Source of the DNA: Clostridiaceae bacterium UBA6085
Lineage (GTDB): Bacteria; Bacillota; Clostridia; Clostridiales; Clostridiaceae
Assembly (NCBI GenBank): GCA_002428605.1
Contig: DIXH01000013.1
Location: 55,850-64,075 of the forward strand
Length of the DNA: 8,226 nt
Direction of reading: 5' to 3'
Shown here piece after piece: positions 1 through 5,959 of this stretch; the stretch's first letter is position 1, and every line of letters starts with the position of its first letter. The notes under the pieces are model-generated. The model was not told the origin of the DNA, did not search any database, and saw only the letters and a program-made list of their open reading frames with translations. A program made the translations under genes and the position numbers.

Positions 1-315
1 AACCTTTCGAGCCTTAACATTGACGATGAGCACAGGATGATTGATGTGGAGTGGGAAACTGAAAGCAAGGAGCTTTATAGTGCAAGGCTTCAGATCAACG
101 CTATGGACAGGCCGAACATGGTGACAGATGTCATGGGAGTCGTAACGGAACTTAAGATCCCCCTTAATGCGATCGACGCAGAAAGCAAGAAGGATGGCAC
201 ATGTGTTGTCCATATGTCTCTGCTGATAAGGGATATCAATCTGCTTAACGAGACCATGAAGCGTCTTCGGAAAATTACGAGCGTTACCGATGTATTCAGG
301 ATCGGAAACGCCTGA
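1..315 (+). CDS. relA: RelA/SpoT-family (p)ppGpp synthetase, C-terminal ACT domain (partial, 5' end missing)
   Basis: The frame is open from base 1 and gives 104 residues before a TGA stop; the start lies upstream of the window. A segment reading MIDVEWETES is followed by an ACT-type regulatory domain with the pattern LQINAMDRPNM, a VT-rich helix, and a VVHMSLLIRD strand, ending in VTDVFRIGNA. This matches the C-terminal end of long RelA/SpoT/Rel proteins, where the ACT (RRM) domain binds the ribosome or senses amino-acid state. The catalytic hydrolase and synthetase domains are not in view, so I cannot say whether the protein is bifunctional. In Clostridia a single bifunctional Rel usually sits directly before dtd, as here; the gap to dtd is 14 nt, so the two are almost certainly cotranscribed. 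The family call is strong; the choice of relA over rel or spoT is by convention. Confidence 0.93.
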   Translation, partial: NLSSLNIDDEHRMIDVEWETESKELYSARLQINAMDRPNMVTDVMGVVTELKIPLNAIDAESKKDGTCVVHMSLLIRDINLLNETMKRLRKITSVTDVFRIGNA

Positions 316-329
316 ATGGAGTTGTTAGC

Positions 330-779
330 GTGAGAGCTGTCATACAGCGGGTCACATCATCCTTCGTACGTGTTGAAGGAAGGATAACTGGAAGCATCGG
401 TAAGGGATTCATGGTGCTTATTGGGATATCTACAGATGATAAGGATGAAGACTTATCCTATATCGAAGAGAAGATTTCGGGCCTCAGGGTTTTCGAGGAC
501 GAAGACGGAAAGATGAATCTTCCTCTGTCGGATGTAGGCGGTGAAATTCTTGTCGTATCGCAGTTTACGCTATACGGGGACGCAAGAAAAGGAAGACGGC
601 CAAGCTTCATAAGGGCAGCGAAGGGAACGGAAGCGGAAGCCATTTACGAAGAGCTGCTAATGCGGCTAAGGTCAAGAGGATTCAGGGTCGAGACGGGAGA
701 ATTCGGCGAGATGATGGAAGTAACCATCGTCAATGACGGACCTGTCACCATACTGCTGGACAGTGAAAAGAAATTTTGA
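330..779 (+). CDS. dtd: D-aminoacyl-tRNA deacylase
   Basis: This cytoplasmic homodimeric enzyme hydrolyses D-aminoacyl-tRNA (and Gly-tRNA(Ala) in studied members), freeing tRNA mischarged with D-amino acids. The 149-residue product has the normal family length. It begins MRAVIQRV, carries the active-site motif SQFTLYGD at residues 77-84 (Thr80 in SQFTL) and RKGRRPSF just after it, and ends with NDGPVTILLDS, whose Gly137-Pro138 is the cross-dimer cis-Gly-Pro chirality filter. The start is GTG, chosen because GGAG at 318-321 lies 8 nt upstream and because the family N-terminus begins exactly there. The gene follows relA by 14 nt and precedes the metallo-hydrolase by 16 nt. The sequence shows no anomaly. 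Confidence 0.97.
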   Translation: MRAVIQRVTSSFVRVEGRITGSIGKGFMVLIGISTDDKDEDLSYIEEKISGLRVFEDEDGKMNLPLSDVGGEILVVSQFTLYGDARKGRRPSFIRAAKGTEAEAIYEELLMRLRSRGFRVETGEFGEMMEVTIVNDGPVTILLDSEKKF

Positions 780-780
780 C

Positions 781-788
781 AGGAGGAG
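781..788 (+). promoter_or_regulatory. Strong Shine-Dalgarno site that fixes the metallo-hydrolase start
   Basis: AGGAGGAG begins 2 nt after the dtd stop and 7-9 nt before ATG 796. The reading frame is open further upstream to an ATG at 733, but that codon lies inside dtd without a comparable site, and the extra residues do not resemble the family N-terminus. The start at 796 is therefore preferred. Confidence 0.85.
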
Positions 789-795
789 TATAGAT

Positions 796-1398
796 ATGCT
801 GGTCATAAAAAGGATCGTTGTAGGCATGTACATGGAAAACTGTTACATCGCATACGATGATGAGAGCATGGATGGATTCATTGTGGATCCGGGTGAAGAG
901 CCGGGGGCGATAATCGGGTATGTAGAGGAACTGAAGGTGAAGCCTCAGTTTGTTCTCCTGACTCATGGACATATAGACCATGTGTCAGCGCTTGATGATG
1001 TCTGCCGACACTTTGGAATAAGGGCATATGTATCCTCCGAGGATAAGGAAAGCATGGAGGGAAATACTCAGGTATTCGGAAAGACGAGTACCGAAATGGA
1101 CATCGTAAGCGATGGCGACACGGTTGACTTTTCAGGATTTGGAATCAGGGTCATAGCCACTCCTGGGCATACCAGGGGAGGAATGTGCTATCTTGCAGGA
1201 AACAGCCTGTTCTCAGGTGATACACTCTTTTCCGGCTCAATAGGCAGAACGGACTTTCCTGGTGGAAACTTCGATGACCTCATAAAATCCATCAAGACGA
1301 AGCTGCTGGTGCTTCCTGATGACACAATAGTACTTCCCGGTCACGACAGGACCACTACGATCGGCAGGGAAAGAAAGTACAATGGATACCTCGCATAA
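796..1398 (+). CDS. Metallo-beta-lactamase-fold hydrolase, glyoxalase II/YcbL-like
   Basis: This is a 200-residue cytoplasmic metallo-hydrolase of the glyoxalase II-like branch, about the length of the short YcbL-type members that lack the C-terminal glutathione-binding helical domain of true GloB. The dinuclear metal site is complete: THGHIDH gives His57, His59, Asp61 and His62; ATPGHTRG gives His125; SGDTLF gives Asp142; and LPGHD gives His183. SGSIGRTDFPGG at 147-157 is also characteristic of this branch. The true substrate is unknown; a thioester such as a hydroxyacyl-thiol is the family expectation, not something the sequence proves. The gene follows dtd closely and overlaps the start of hemZ by 17 nt, suggesting translational coupling. 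Adjacency to relA-dtd and hemZ-hisS is, from memory, common in Clostridia. Confidence 0.92.
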   Translation: MLVIKRIVVGMYMENCYIAYDDESMDGFIVDPGEEPGAIIGYVEELKVKPQFVLLTHGHIDHVSALDDVCRHFGIRAYVSSEDKESMEGNTQVFGKTSTEMDIVSDGDTVDFSGFGIRVIATPGHTRGGMCYLAGNSLFSGDTLFSGSIGRTDFPGGNFDDLIKSIKTKLLVLPDDTIVLPGHDRTTTIGRERKYNGYLA

Positions 1399-2806
1399 CA
1401 GCAGCGTGATCAAGATAACCTGTCCAGAGGAGCTGGGGTATCATGCCTACCACATCGTATCCCTGTACCATCCTTATGATGACATCAGGATGGTTGATGA
1501 AGATAGCGACATCGACATCAGCATATCATCAGACAGGCTCCGTATCCTCTTCTTTGGTGCGGAGCATCTTTACGGATATGGTGAGAAGGATGACCTGAGA
1601 CGGGCACTATTCACACTCCTGAAAGAGAGGACAGGTCAGGAGCTGCCATGGGGGATACTTGTGGGAGTAAGGCCGTCAAAGGTGGCAAGGAAGCTGCTGG
1701 ATGGTAAAATGACGTCTGATCAGGCTACAGAAGAAATAAGCACGAGGTACCTTGCAACTGCTGAAAAGGCCAGACTCGCCGTGTCTGTCGCACAAAGGGA
1801 GACTGAGCTTATTGGAAGTCTGGATACGACGGACAGCGTCTCTATTTATCTTGGCATGCCCTTCTGCCCCACGAGGTGCGCATACTGTTCCTTTGCCTCG
1901 TATCCCTACAGGGGGAACAAATACGCCGGGGATTACCTTAAGCTCATGAAAAAGGAGATAGGTCTCGTTTCAGAATACCTTGCCAGGAGCGGGAAATCGG
2001 TCACAACTGTTTATTTTGGCGGTGGGACCCCTACCTCGGTCGGAGACCTGGAATTCAGGGACATCATGGAGTGCATCGGTAAAGAAATACTCTCAGGGCG
2101 TAATGTCAGGGAGTTCACTGTTGAGGCTGGCAGGGCAGATTCCATAACCACGGACAAGCTCAAGGCTATGAGAGAGTACGGGGCGGACAGGATATCGATA
2201 AATCCTCAGACCATGAATGACCGGACTCTGAAGCTGATTGGAAGGAACCATGATTCAGGTGATGTGGTAAGGGCATTCAAAATGGCCCGCAAAGAAGGCT
2301 TCGACAACATCAACATGGATATCATAATAGGTCTTCCCGGAGAAGGAATAGATGAGGTCAGAAGAACTCTCGACGGGATCGGTGCATTGTCACCTGAAAG
2401 CCTTACGGTGCATGGACTTTCAATGAAGAGGGCGTCCAGGCTCTATGAGGAGTTTGTTGCTACAGGCAGGTTCCAGATAAGGTCACAGGGTGAGCTCAAT
2501 GAGATGTATGGTGCAGCTCATAATGCGGCATATGACCTTGGACTTCTTCCGTACTACATGTACAGGCAGAAGAACATCGCAGGTAGCCATGAGAATGTCG
2601 GCTTTGCAAGGCAAGGAAAGGAAAATCTGTACAACATCCTCATGATCGAGGAGGTTGAAAGCATAATAGCCATCGGTGCCGATGGTATAACTAAGAAGGT
2701 TGGAAACGGTAAGATAGAACGATTTGCCAATTTCAAGGATGTCAGGGAATATGTGCTCAGGCACGATGAACTGATGGATAAAAAGATCAGGTTCCTTGAA
2801 ACCTAA
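1382..2806 (+). CDS. hemZ: HemZ-type radical SAM protein, putative oxygen-independent coproporphyrinogen III dehydrogenase
   Basis: The 474-residue product belongs to the HemN/HemW/HemZ radical SAM group. Residues 1-150 form the N-terminal extension seen in HemZ, including PWGILVGVRPSKVARKLL at 89-106. The radical SAM core follows: the [4Fe-4S] cluster motif PFCPTRCAYCSF has Cys162, Cys166 and Cys169, then YFGGGTPTS (211-219) for SAM binding, SINPQTMND (272-280), and DIIIGLPGE (313-321). The C-terminal PYYMYRQKNIAG at 390-401 is a HemZ hallmark. HemZ is annotated as converting coproporphyrinogen III to protoporphyrinogen IX without oxygen, but this activity is poorly established and no other haem gene is in view. 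The ATG at 1382 overlaps the preceding gene; only a weak AGGGA (1366-1370) precedes it. An in-frame GTG at 1406 is a possible alternative start. The hisS gene follows after 10 nt. Confidence 0.92.
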   Translation: MDTSHNSSVIKITCPEELGYHAYHIVSLYHPYDDIRMVDEDSDIDISISSDRLRILFFGAEHLYGYGEKDDLRRALFTLLKERTGQELPWGILVGVRPSKVARKLLDGKMTSDQATEEISTRYLATAEKARLAVSVAQRETELIGSLDTTDSVSIYLGMPFCPTRCAYCSFASYPYRGNKYAGDYLKLMKKEIGLVSEYLARSGKSVTTVYFGGGTPTSVGDLEFRDIMECIGKEILSGRNVREFTVEAGRADSITTDKLKAMREYGADRISINPQTMNDRTLKLIGRNHDSGDVVRAFKMARKEGFDNINMDIIIGLPGEGIDEVRRTLDGIGALSPESLTVHGLSMKRASRLYEEFVATGRFQIRSQGELNEMYGAAHNAAYDLGLLPYYMYRQKNIAGSHENVGFARQGKENLYNILMIEEVESIIAIGADGITKKVGNGKIERFANFKDVREYVLRHDELMDKKIRFLET

Positions 2807-2811
2807 GGAGG
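2805..2811 (+). promoter_or_regulatory. Shine-Dalgarno site that fixes the hisS start
   Basis: AAGGAGG overlaps the hemZ stop codon and lies 5 nt before ATG 2817. An in-frame ATG at 2796, inside the hemZ end, would place this site inside the coding region. The resulting seven extra residues are not part of the usual HisRS N-terminus, which begins near QAQKGTKDMLP. The start at 2817 is therefore chosen. Confidence 0.88.
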
Positions 2812-2816
2812 ATAAA

Positions 2817-4061
2817 ATGGCTATACAAGCTCAGAAGGGCACTAAGGACATGCTTCCGCAGGATGCCTACAAATGGCATTATGTGGAGGAGAAATTCAGA
2901 AGGATAGCGGACGAATATGGTTTCAGGGAAATCAGGACACCTATCTTCGAGGCTACGGAGCTGTTTCTAAGGGGAGTCGGCGAAACAACTGACGTAGTGC
3001 AGAAGGAAATGTACACATTCAACGACAAGGGTGGAAGAAGCATAACCCTGAAAGCAGAAGGTACCGCACCTGCTGTAAGGGCCTTCGTTGAGTCTTCTCT
3101 TTACAATGAGGCCCAGCCCACTAAGCTATATTATTTCACTCCCGTCTTCAGGTATGAAAATGTGCAGAAGGGAAGGCTCAGGGAGCATCATCAGTTCGGT
3201 GTGGAGGTTTTCGGCGCCGGCAGTGCTTCAGTGGATGCCGAGGTAATATCCCTCGCCATGAGGTCCTTCCGTGAGTTTGGGGTAAAGGGTTTGAGGCTCA
3301 AGATCAACTCCATAGGACACCCTGGCTGCAGGAATGAGTACAATACCATTCTGAAGGATTATCTTGCCCCGAAATATGACGGACTTTGCGCGACCTGCAA
3401 GGAGAGGTATGAAAAGAATCCCATGAGGATCCTTGACTGCAAGGTGGAGAGCTGCCAGAGGCTTATTCATGATGCGCCTTTAATGCTTGACCATATCTGT
3501 GACGAGTGTGAGACACATTTCACTTCACTCAAAAAGTATCTGGATGCGATGGAAATACCGTATGAGATTGATCCCAAGATAGTAAGGGGTCTTGATTATT
3601 ACTCGAAAACAGTCTTTGAAATAGTGAATGACGAGATTACAGTCTGCGGTGGAGGAAGGTATGATTACCTGATAGAGGGAATCGGCGGACCGAAGATGCC
3701 TGCTGTCGGATTTGGCCTGGGTCTCGAAAGGCTTCTTCTCACCCTTGAGAGCGAAGGGATATCGATAGAGGAACCAGACAGGTATGACCTTTACCTGTGC
3801 ACCATGGGTGAGGATGCTGCTCTTAAGGCCGCTTCACTTGCAAACAGCCTGAGGATGCTTGGAGTTAAGGTGGATTCCGACCACATGGGAAGAAGCCTGA
3901 AGGCGCAGATGAAGTACGCTGACAAGGTTGGTGCCAGGAATACCATGATATTGGGCGGCGATGAGCTATCAAAGGGCACCGCCGTGATCAAGAACATGAG
4001 GGACAGGAACCAGACTGAGGTCCCGCTTGATGCTGAAAGCATAAAGAACGCAATACTATAG
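2817..4061 (+). CDS. hisS: Histidyl-tRNA synthetase
   Basis: This class II aminoacyl-tRNA synthetase joins histidine to tRNA(His) in the cytoplasm. At 414 residues it has the usual bacterial length. In order: the N-terminal QKGTKDMLP; motif 1 around GFREIRTPIFE (36-45); RGVGETTDVVQKEMY (52-66); the histidine-site region LKAEGTAP (79-86); motif 2 FRYENVQKGRLREHHQFG (111-128); the insertion domain with a cysteine cluster (Cys191, 194, 208, 213, 228, 231); the HisRS-specific RGLDYYSKTVFEI (257-269) with catalytic-type Arg258; motif 3 GFGLGLERLLL (298-308); and a C-terminal anticodon-binding domain from about residue 322. The LKAEGT segment departs from the more usual LRPEGT or LKPEGT, but the Glu and Thr are kept. 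It lies 10 nt after hemZ and 11 nt before aspS, with no room for a separate leader. Confidence 0.98.
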   Translation: MAIQAQKGTKDMLPQDAYKWHYVEEKFRRIADEYGFREIRTPIFEATELFLRGVGETTDVVQKEMYTFNDKGGRSITLKAEGTAPAVRAFVESSLYNEAQPTKLYYFTPVFRYENVQKGRLREHHQFGVEVFGAGSASVDAEVISLAMRSFREFGVKGLRLKINSIGHPGCRNEYNTILKDYLAPKYDGLCATCKERYEKNPMRILDCKVESCQRLIHDAPLMLDHICDECETHFTSLKKYLDAMEIPYEIDPKIVRGLDYYSKTVFEIVNDEITVCGGGRYDYLIEGIGGPKMPAVGFGLGLERLLLTLESEGISIEEPDRYDLYLCTMGEDAALKAASLANSLRMLGVKVDSDHMGRSLKAQMKYADKVGARNTMILGGDELSKGTAVIKNMRDRNQTEVPLDAESIKNAIL

Positions 4062-4064
4062 GAG
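4060..4064 (+). promoter_or_regulatory. Shine-Dalgarno site that fixes the aspS start
   Basis: AGGAG overlaps the hisS stop and sits 8 nt before ATG 4073. The in-frame GTG at 4064 overlaps the site itself and so cannot use it, and ATG 4082 would be 17 nt away. The ATG at 4073 is the best-spaced start. Confidence 0.8.
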
Positions 4065-4072
4065 TGATCGCA

Positions 4073-5854
4073 ATGGGAGAAATGCTTGGAAATTTTAAAA
4101 GGACCCACATGCTCGGCCTCGTAAGAGAAGAGCAGGTAGGCGAAGAGATAACCGTGATGGGCTGGGTGGCCAAAAAAAGGAACCTTGGATCGCTGATCTT
4201 CTGTGACCTCAGGGACCGTGAAGGCATACTGCAGGTTGTGTTCACCGAGGATGCATCGAAAGAGGCATACGACAAGGCTGATACACTCAGGAGCGAGTAT
4301 GTTGTTGCTGTAAAGGGAATAGTAAGGACCAGGGAATCAGTTAACGAATCGATGCCTACAGGCAGGGTCGAACTGATCGGAAGCGAGCTGAAGATCCTTT
4401 CAGAGGCTGAAACGCCACCGATCATGATAAAGGAGAACCTCGATGCATCGGAGAACATAAGGCTGAAGTACAGGTATCTTGACTTAAGAAGACCTGACAT
4501 GCAGAAGATATTCAAGCTAAGGAGCAAGGCCTACATGTCAGTGAGGGCTTTCATGGACCAGGAGGGATTCCTGGAGGTTGAGACACCGATACTGACCAAG
4601 AGCACACCTGAAGGTGCAAGGGACTATCTTGTGCCGTCAAGGAACTACAAGGGCAAGTTCTATGCGCTTCCTCAATCCCCGCAGCTTTTCAAGCAGCTTC
4701 TCATGGTTTCGGGCTTTGACAAGTACTTCCAGATAGCAAAGTGCTTCAGGGACGAAGACCTGAGGGCAAACAGGCAGCCTGAGTTCACACAGATCGACAT
4801 GGAGATGAGCTTCATTCAGATCGACGACATAATCGACCTGAATGAGAGACTGGTCAAAAAGGTATTCAAGGATGTCCTCGACGTTGATGTCGAGATACCA
4901 TTCCAGAGGATAACCTACAGGGAAGCCATGGACAGATATGGTTCCGACAAGCCTGACTTAAGGTTTGGAATGGAGATTTCCGACCTGACTGACATAGCAG
5001 GAGGTACCGGCTTCAAGGTGTTCAATGACGCCATAGAGGCTGGAGGCTCTGTAAGGGCCTTATGCCTTAAGGGCGGAGCTTCAATGGGCAGGAAGGACAT
5101 CGACAGGCTCGGTGAATTCGTGAAGACCTACAAGGCGAAGGGACTTGCCTATATCGTCATGAAGGATGGAGAAATAAAGTCACCGATAGCAAAATTCCTG
5201 AGTGAAGAAACCATGTCTGCCATAATATCCAGGATGGATGCTGTGGATGGAGACCTGGTGCTTATAGTAGCAGACAGGAACGAAGTAGTATTCCAGAGCC
5301 TTGGGGCACTCAGGCTCGAGCTTGCGAAGAAGACCGGGATGCTCGAGGGCAGTGAAAGGTTCAGATTCGCCTGGGTAACGGAATTCCCGCTTCTTGAAAG
5401 GGATGAGGAGGCCGGAAGATATGTGGCACTTCACCATCCGTTCACAAGCCCCATGGAGGAAGACCTTGAGCTCCTTGAGTCAGAACCTGGCAAAGCAAGG
5501 GCAAAGGCGTACGACATGGTCCTCAACGGGGAGGAGCTTGGCGGAGGAAGCATCAGGATCCACGACACCAGCCTTCAGGCGAAGATATTCGGCCTGCTTG
5601 GCTTTTCCGAGGAGGAAGCCTGGGAGAGGTTCGGATTCCTTCTTGAGGCATTCAAGTACGGTCCACCACCACACGGCGGACTCGCCTTTGGAATGGACAG
5701 GCTTGTTATGTTCCTTGCCGGGACAGACAACATCAAGGATGTCATTGCATTCCCGAAAAACCAGAATGCCTTTGATCCAATGACAGAGGCACCAGACAGG
5801 GTAGAGACCGTTCAGCTTTCTGACCTTGGGATAGCAGTGGAAAAGCAGCAATAG
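4073..5854 (+). CDS. aspS: Aspartyl-tRNA synthetase, bacterial type
   Basis: This class IIb synthetase attaches aspartate to tRNA(Asp). The 593 residues match the long bacterial form. The N-terminal OB-fold anticodon-binding domain (about 1-110) contains MGWVAKKRNLGSLIFCDLRD. The catalytic core starts near RYLDLRRPDMQ (134-144) and has QSPQLFKQLLM (201-211) and motif 2 with CFRDEDLRANRQPEFTQID (224-242). The bacterial GAD-type insertion domain follows (about 280-420, from YREAMDRYGSDKPDLRFGM). GGGSIRIHD (490-498) and motif 3 GLAFGMDRL (536-544) with Arg543 complete the fold. Leu38 in RNLGS matches the residue of E. coli AspRS rather than the His of the non-discriminating Pseudomonas enzyme, hinting at a tRNA(Asp)-specific enzyme. 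It is the last gene of the operon, 7 nt from the terminator stem. Confidence 0.98.
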   Translation: MGEMLGNFKRTHMLGLVREEQVGEEITVMGWVAKKRNLGSLIFCDLRDREGILQVVFTEDASKEAYDKADTLRSEYVVAVKGIVRTRESVNESMPTGRVELIGSELKILSEAETPPIMIKENLDASENIRLKYRYLDLRRPDMQKIFKLRSKAYMSVRAFMDQEGFLEVETPILTKSTPEGARDYLVPSRNYKGKFYALPQSPQLFKQLLMVSGFDKYFQIAKCFRDEDLRANRQPEFTQIDMEMSFIQIDDIIDLNERLVKKVFKDVLDVDVEIPFQRITYREAMDRYGSDKPDLRFGMEISDLTDIAGGTGFKVFNDAIEAGGSVRALCLKGGASMGRKDIDRLGEFVKTYKAKGLAYIVMKDGEIKSPIAKFLSEETMSAIISRMDAVDGDLVLIVADRNEVVFQSLGALRLELAKKTGMLEGSERFRFAWVTEFPLLERDEEAGRYVALHHPFTSPMEEDLELLESEPGKARAKAYDMVLNGEELGGGSIRIHDTSLQAKIFGLLGFSEEEAWERFGFLLEAFKYGPPPHGGLAFGMDRLVMFLAGTDNIKDVIAFPKNQNAFDPMTEAPDRVETVQLSDLGIAVEKQQ

Positions 5855-5860
5855 ATTATG

Positions 5861-5890
5861 GAAAGCCGGGAACCTGCCCGGCTTTCTTTG
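5861..5890 (+). terminator. Rho-independent terminator after aspS
   Basis: GAAAGCCGGG (5861-5870) pairs perfectly with CCCGGCTTTC (5877-5886) around the 6-nt loop AACCTG. A short T-rich tail TTTCTTTG follows and overlaps the 3' arm. The stem is strong and the T-tract modest. Its position 7 nt after the aspS stop, ahead of a new promoter-like sequence, supports it as the end of the relA-to-aspS operon. Confidence 0.88.
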
Positions 5891-5907
5891 CATTCCCGGT
5901 TGAATGC
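5890..5907. repeat. Short inverted repeat, possible operator
   Basis: GCATTC (5890-5895) and GAATGC (5902-5907) form a perfect 6-bp dyad with the 6-nt spacer CCGGTT. It lies just after the terminator and overlaps the proposed -35 hexamer at 5900-5905. It could be a protein-binding dyad or only a weak second hairpin; six base pairs can arise by chance. Confidence 0.35.
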
Positions 5908-5929
5908 CGGATACAATTGGAATTAGAAT
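5900..5929 (+). promoter_or_regulatory. Candidate sigma-A-type promoter for the phosphoglycosyl transferase gene
   Basis: TTGAAT (5900-5905) and TAGAAT (5924-5929) are separated by 18 nt, resembling the -35 and -10 consensus TTGACA/TATAAT. The site lies between the aspS terminator and the next gene, about 30 nt before its ATG, leaving space for the AAGGAGGG ribosome site at 5946-5953. This is inferred by eye only. Confidence 0.55.
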
Positions 5930-5959
5930 AGAAGTATAGCTAAAAAAGGAGGGAAGATA

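Noticed and set aside
733..795. Upstream in-frame extension of the metallo-hydrolase into dtd
   Set aside because: The strong AGGAGG at 781-786 points to ATG 796, and residues from 733 do not look like the family N-terminus.
3988..4527. Long open frame of 179 codons on the minus strand
   Set aside because: It lies antisense to the hisS end and aspS start, both certain genes. Its product is low-complexity Ser/Leu-rich and resembles no family.
5394..5783. Alternative plus-strand open frame of 129 codons inside aspS
   Set aside because: It is an off-frame shadow of the conserved AspRS C-terminal half including motif 3.
5480..5893. Minus-strand open frame of 137 codons over the aspS end
   Set aside because: It is antisense to conserved aspS sequence and runs across the terminator; there is no recognisable domain or ribosome site.
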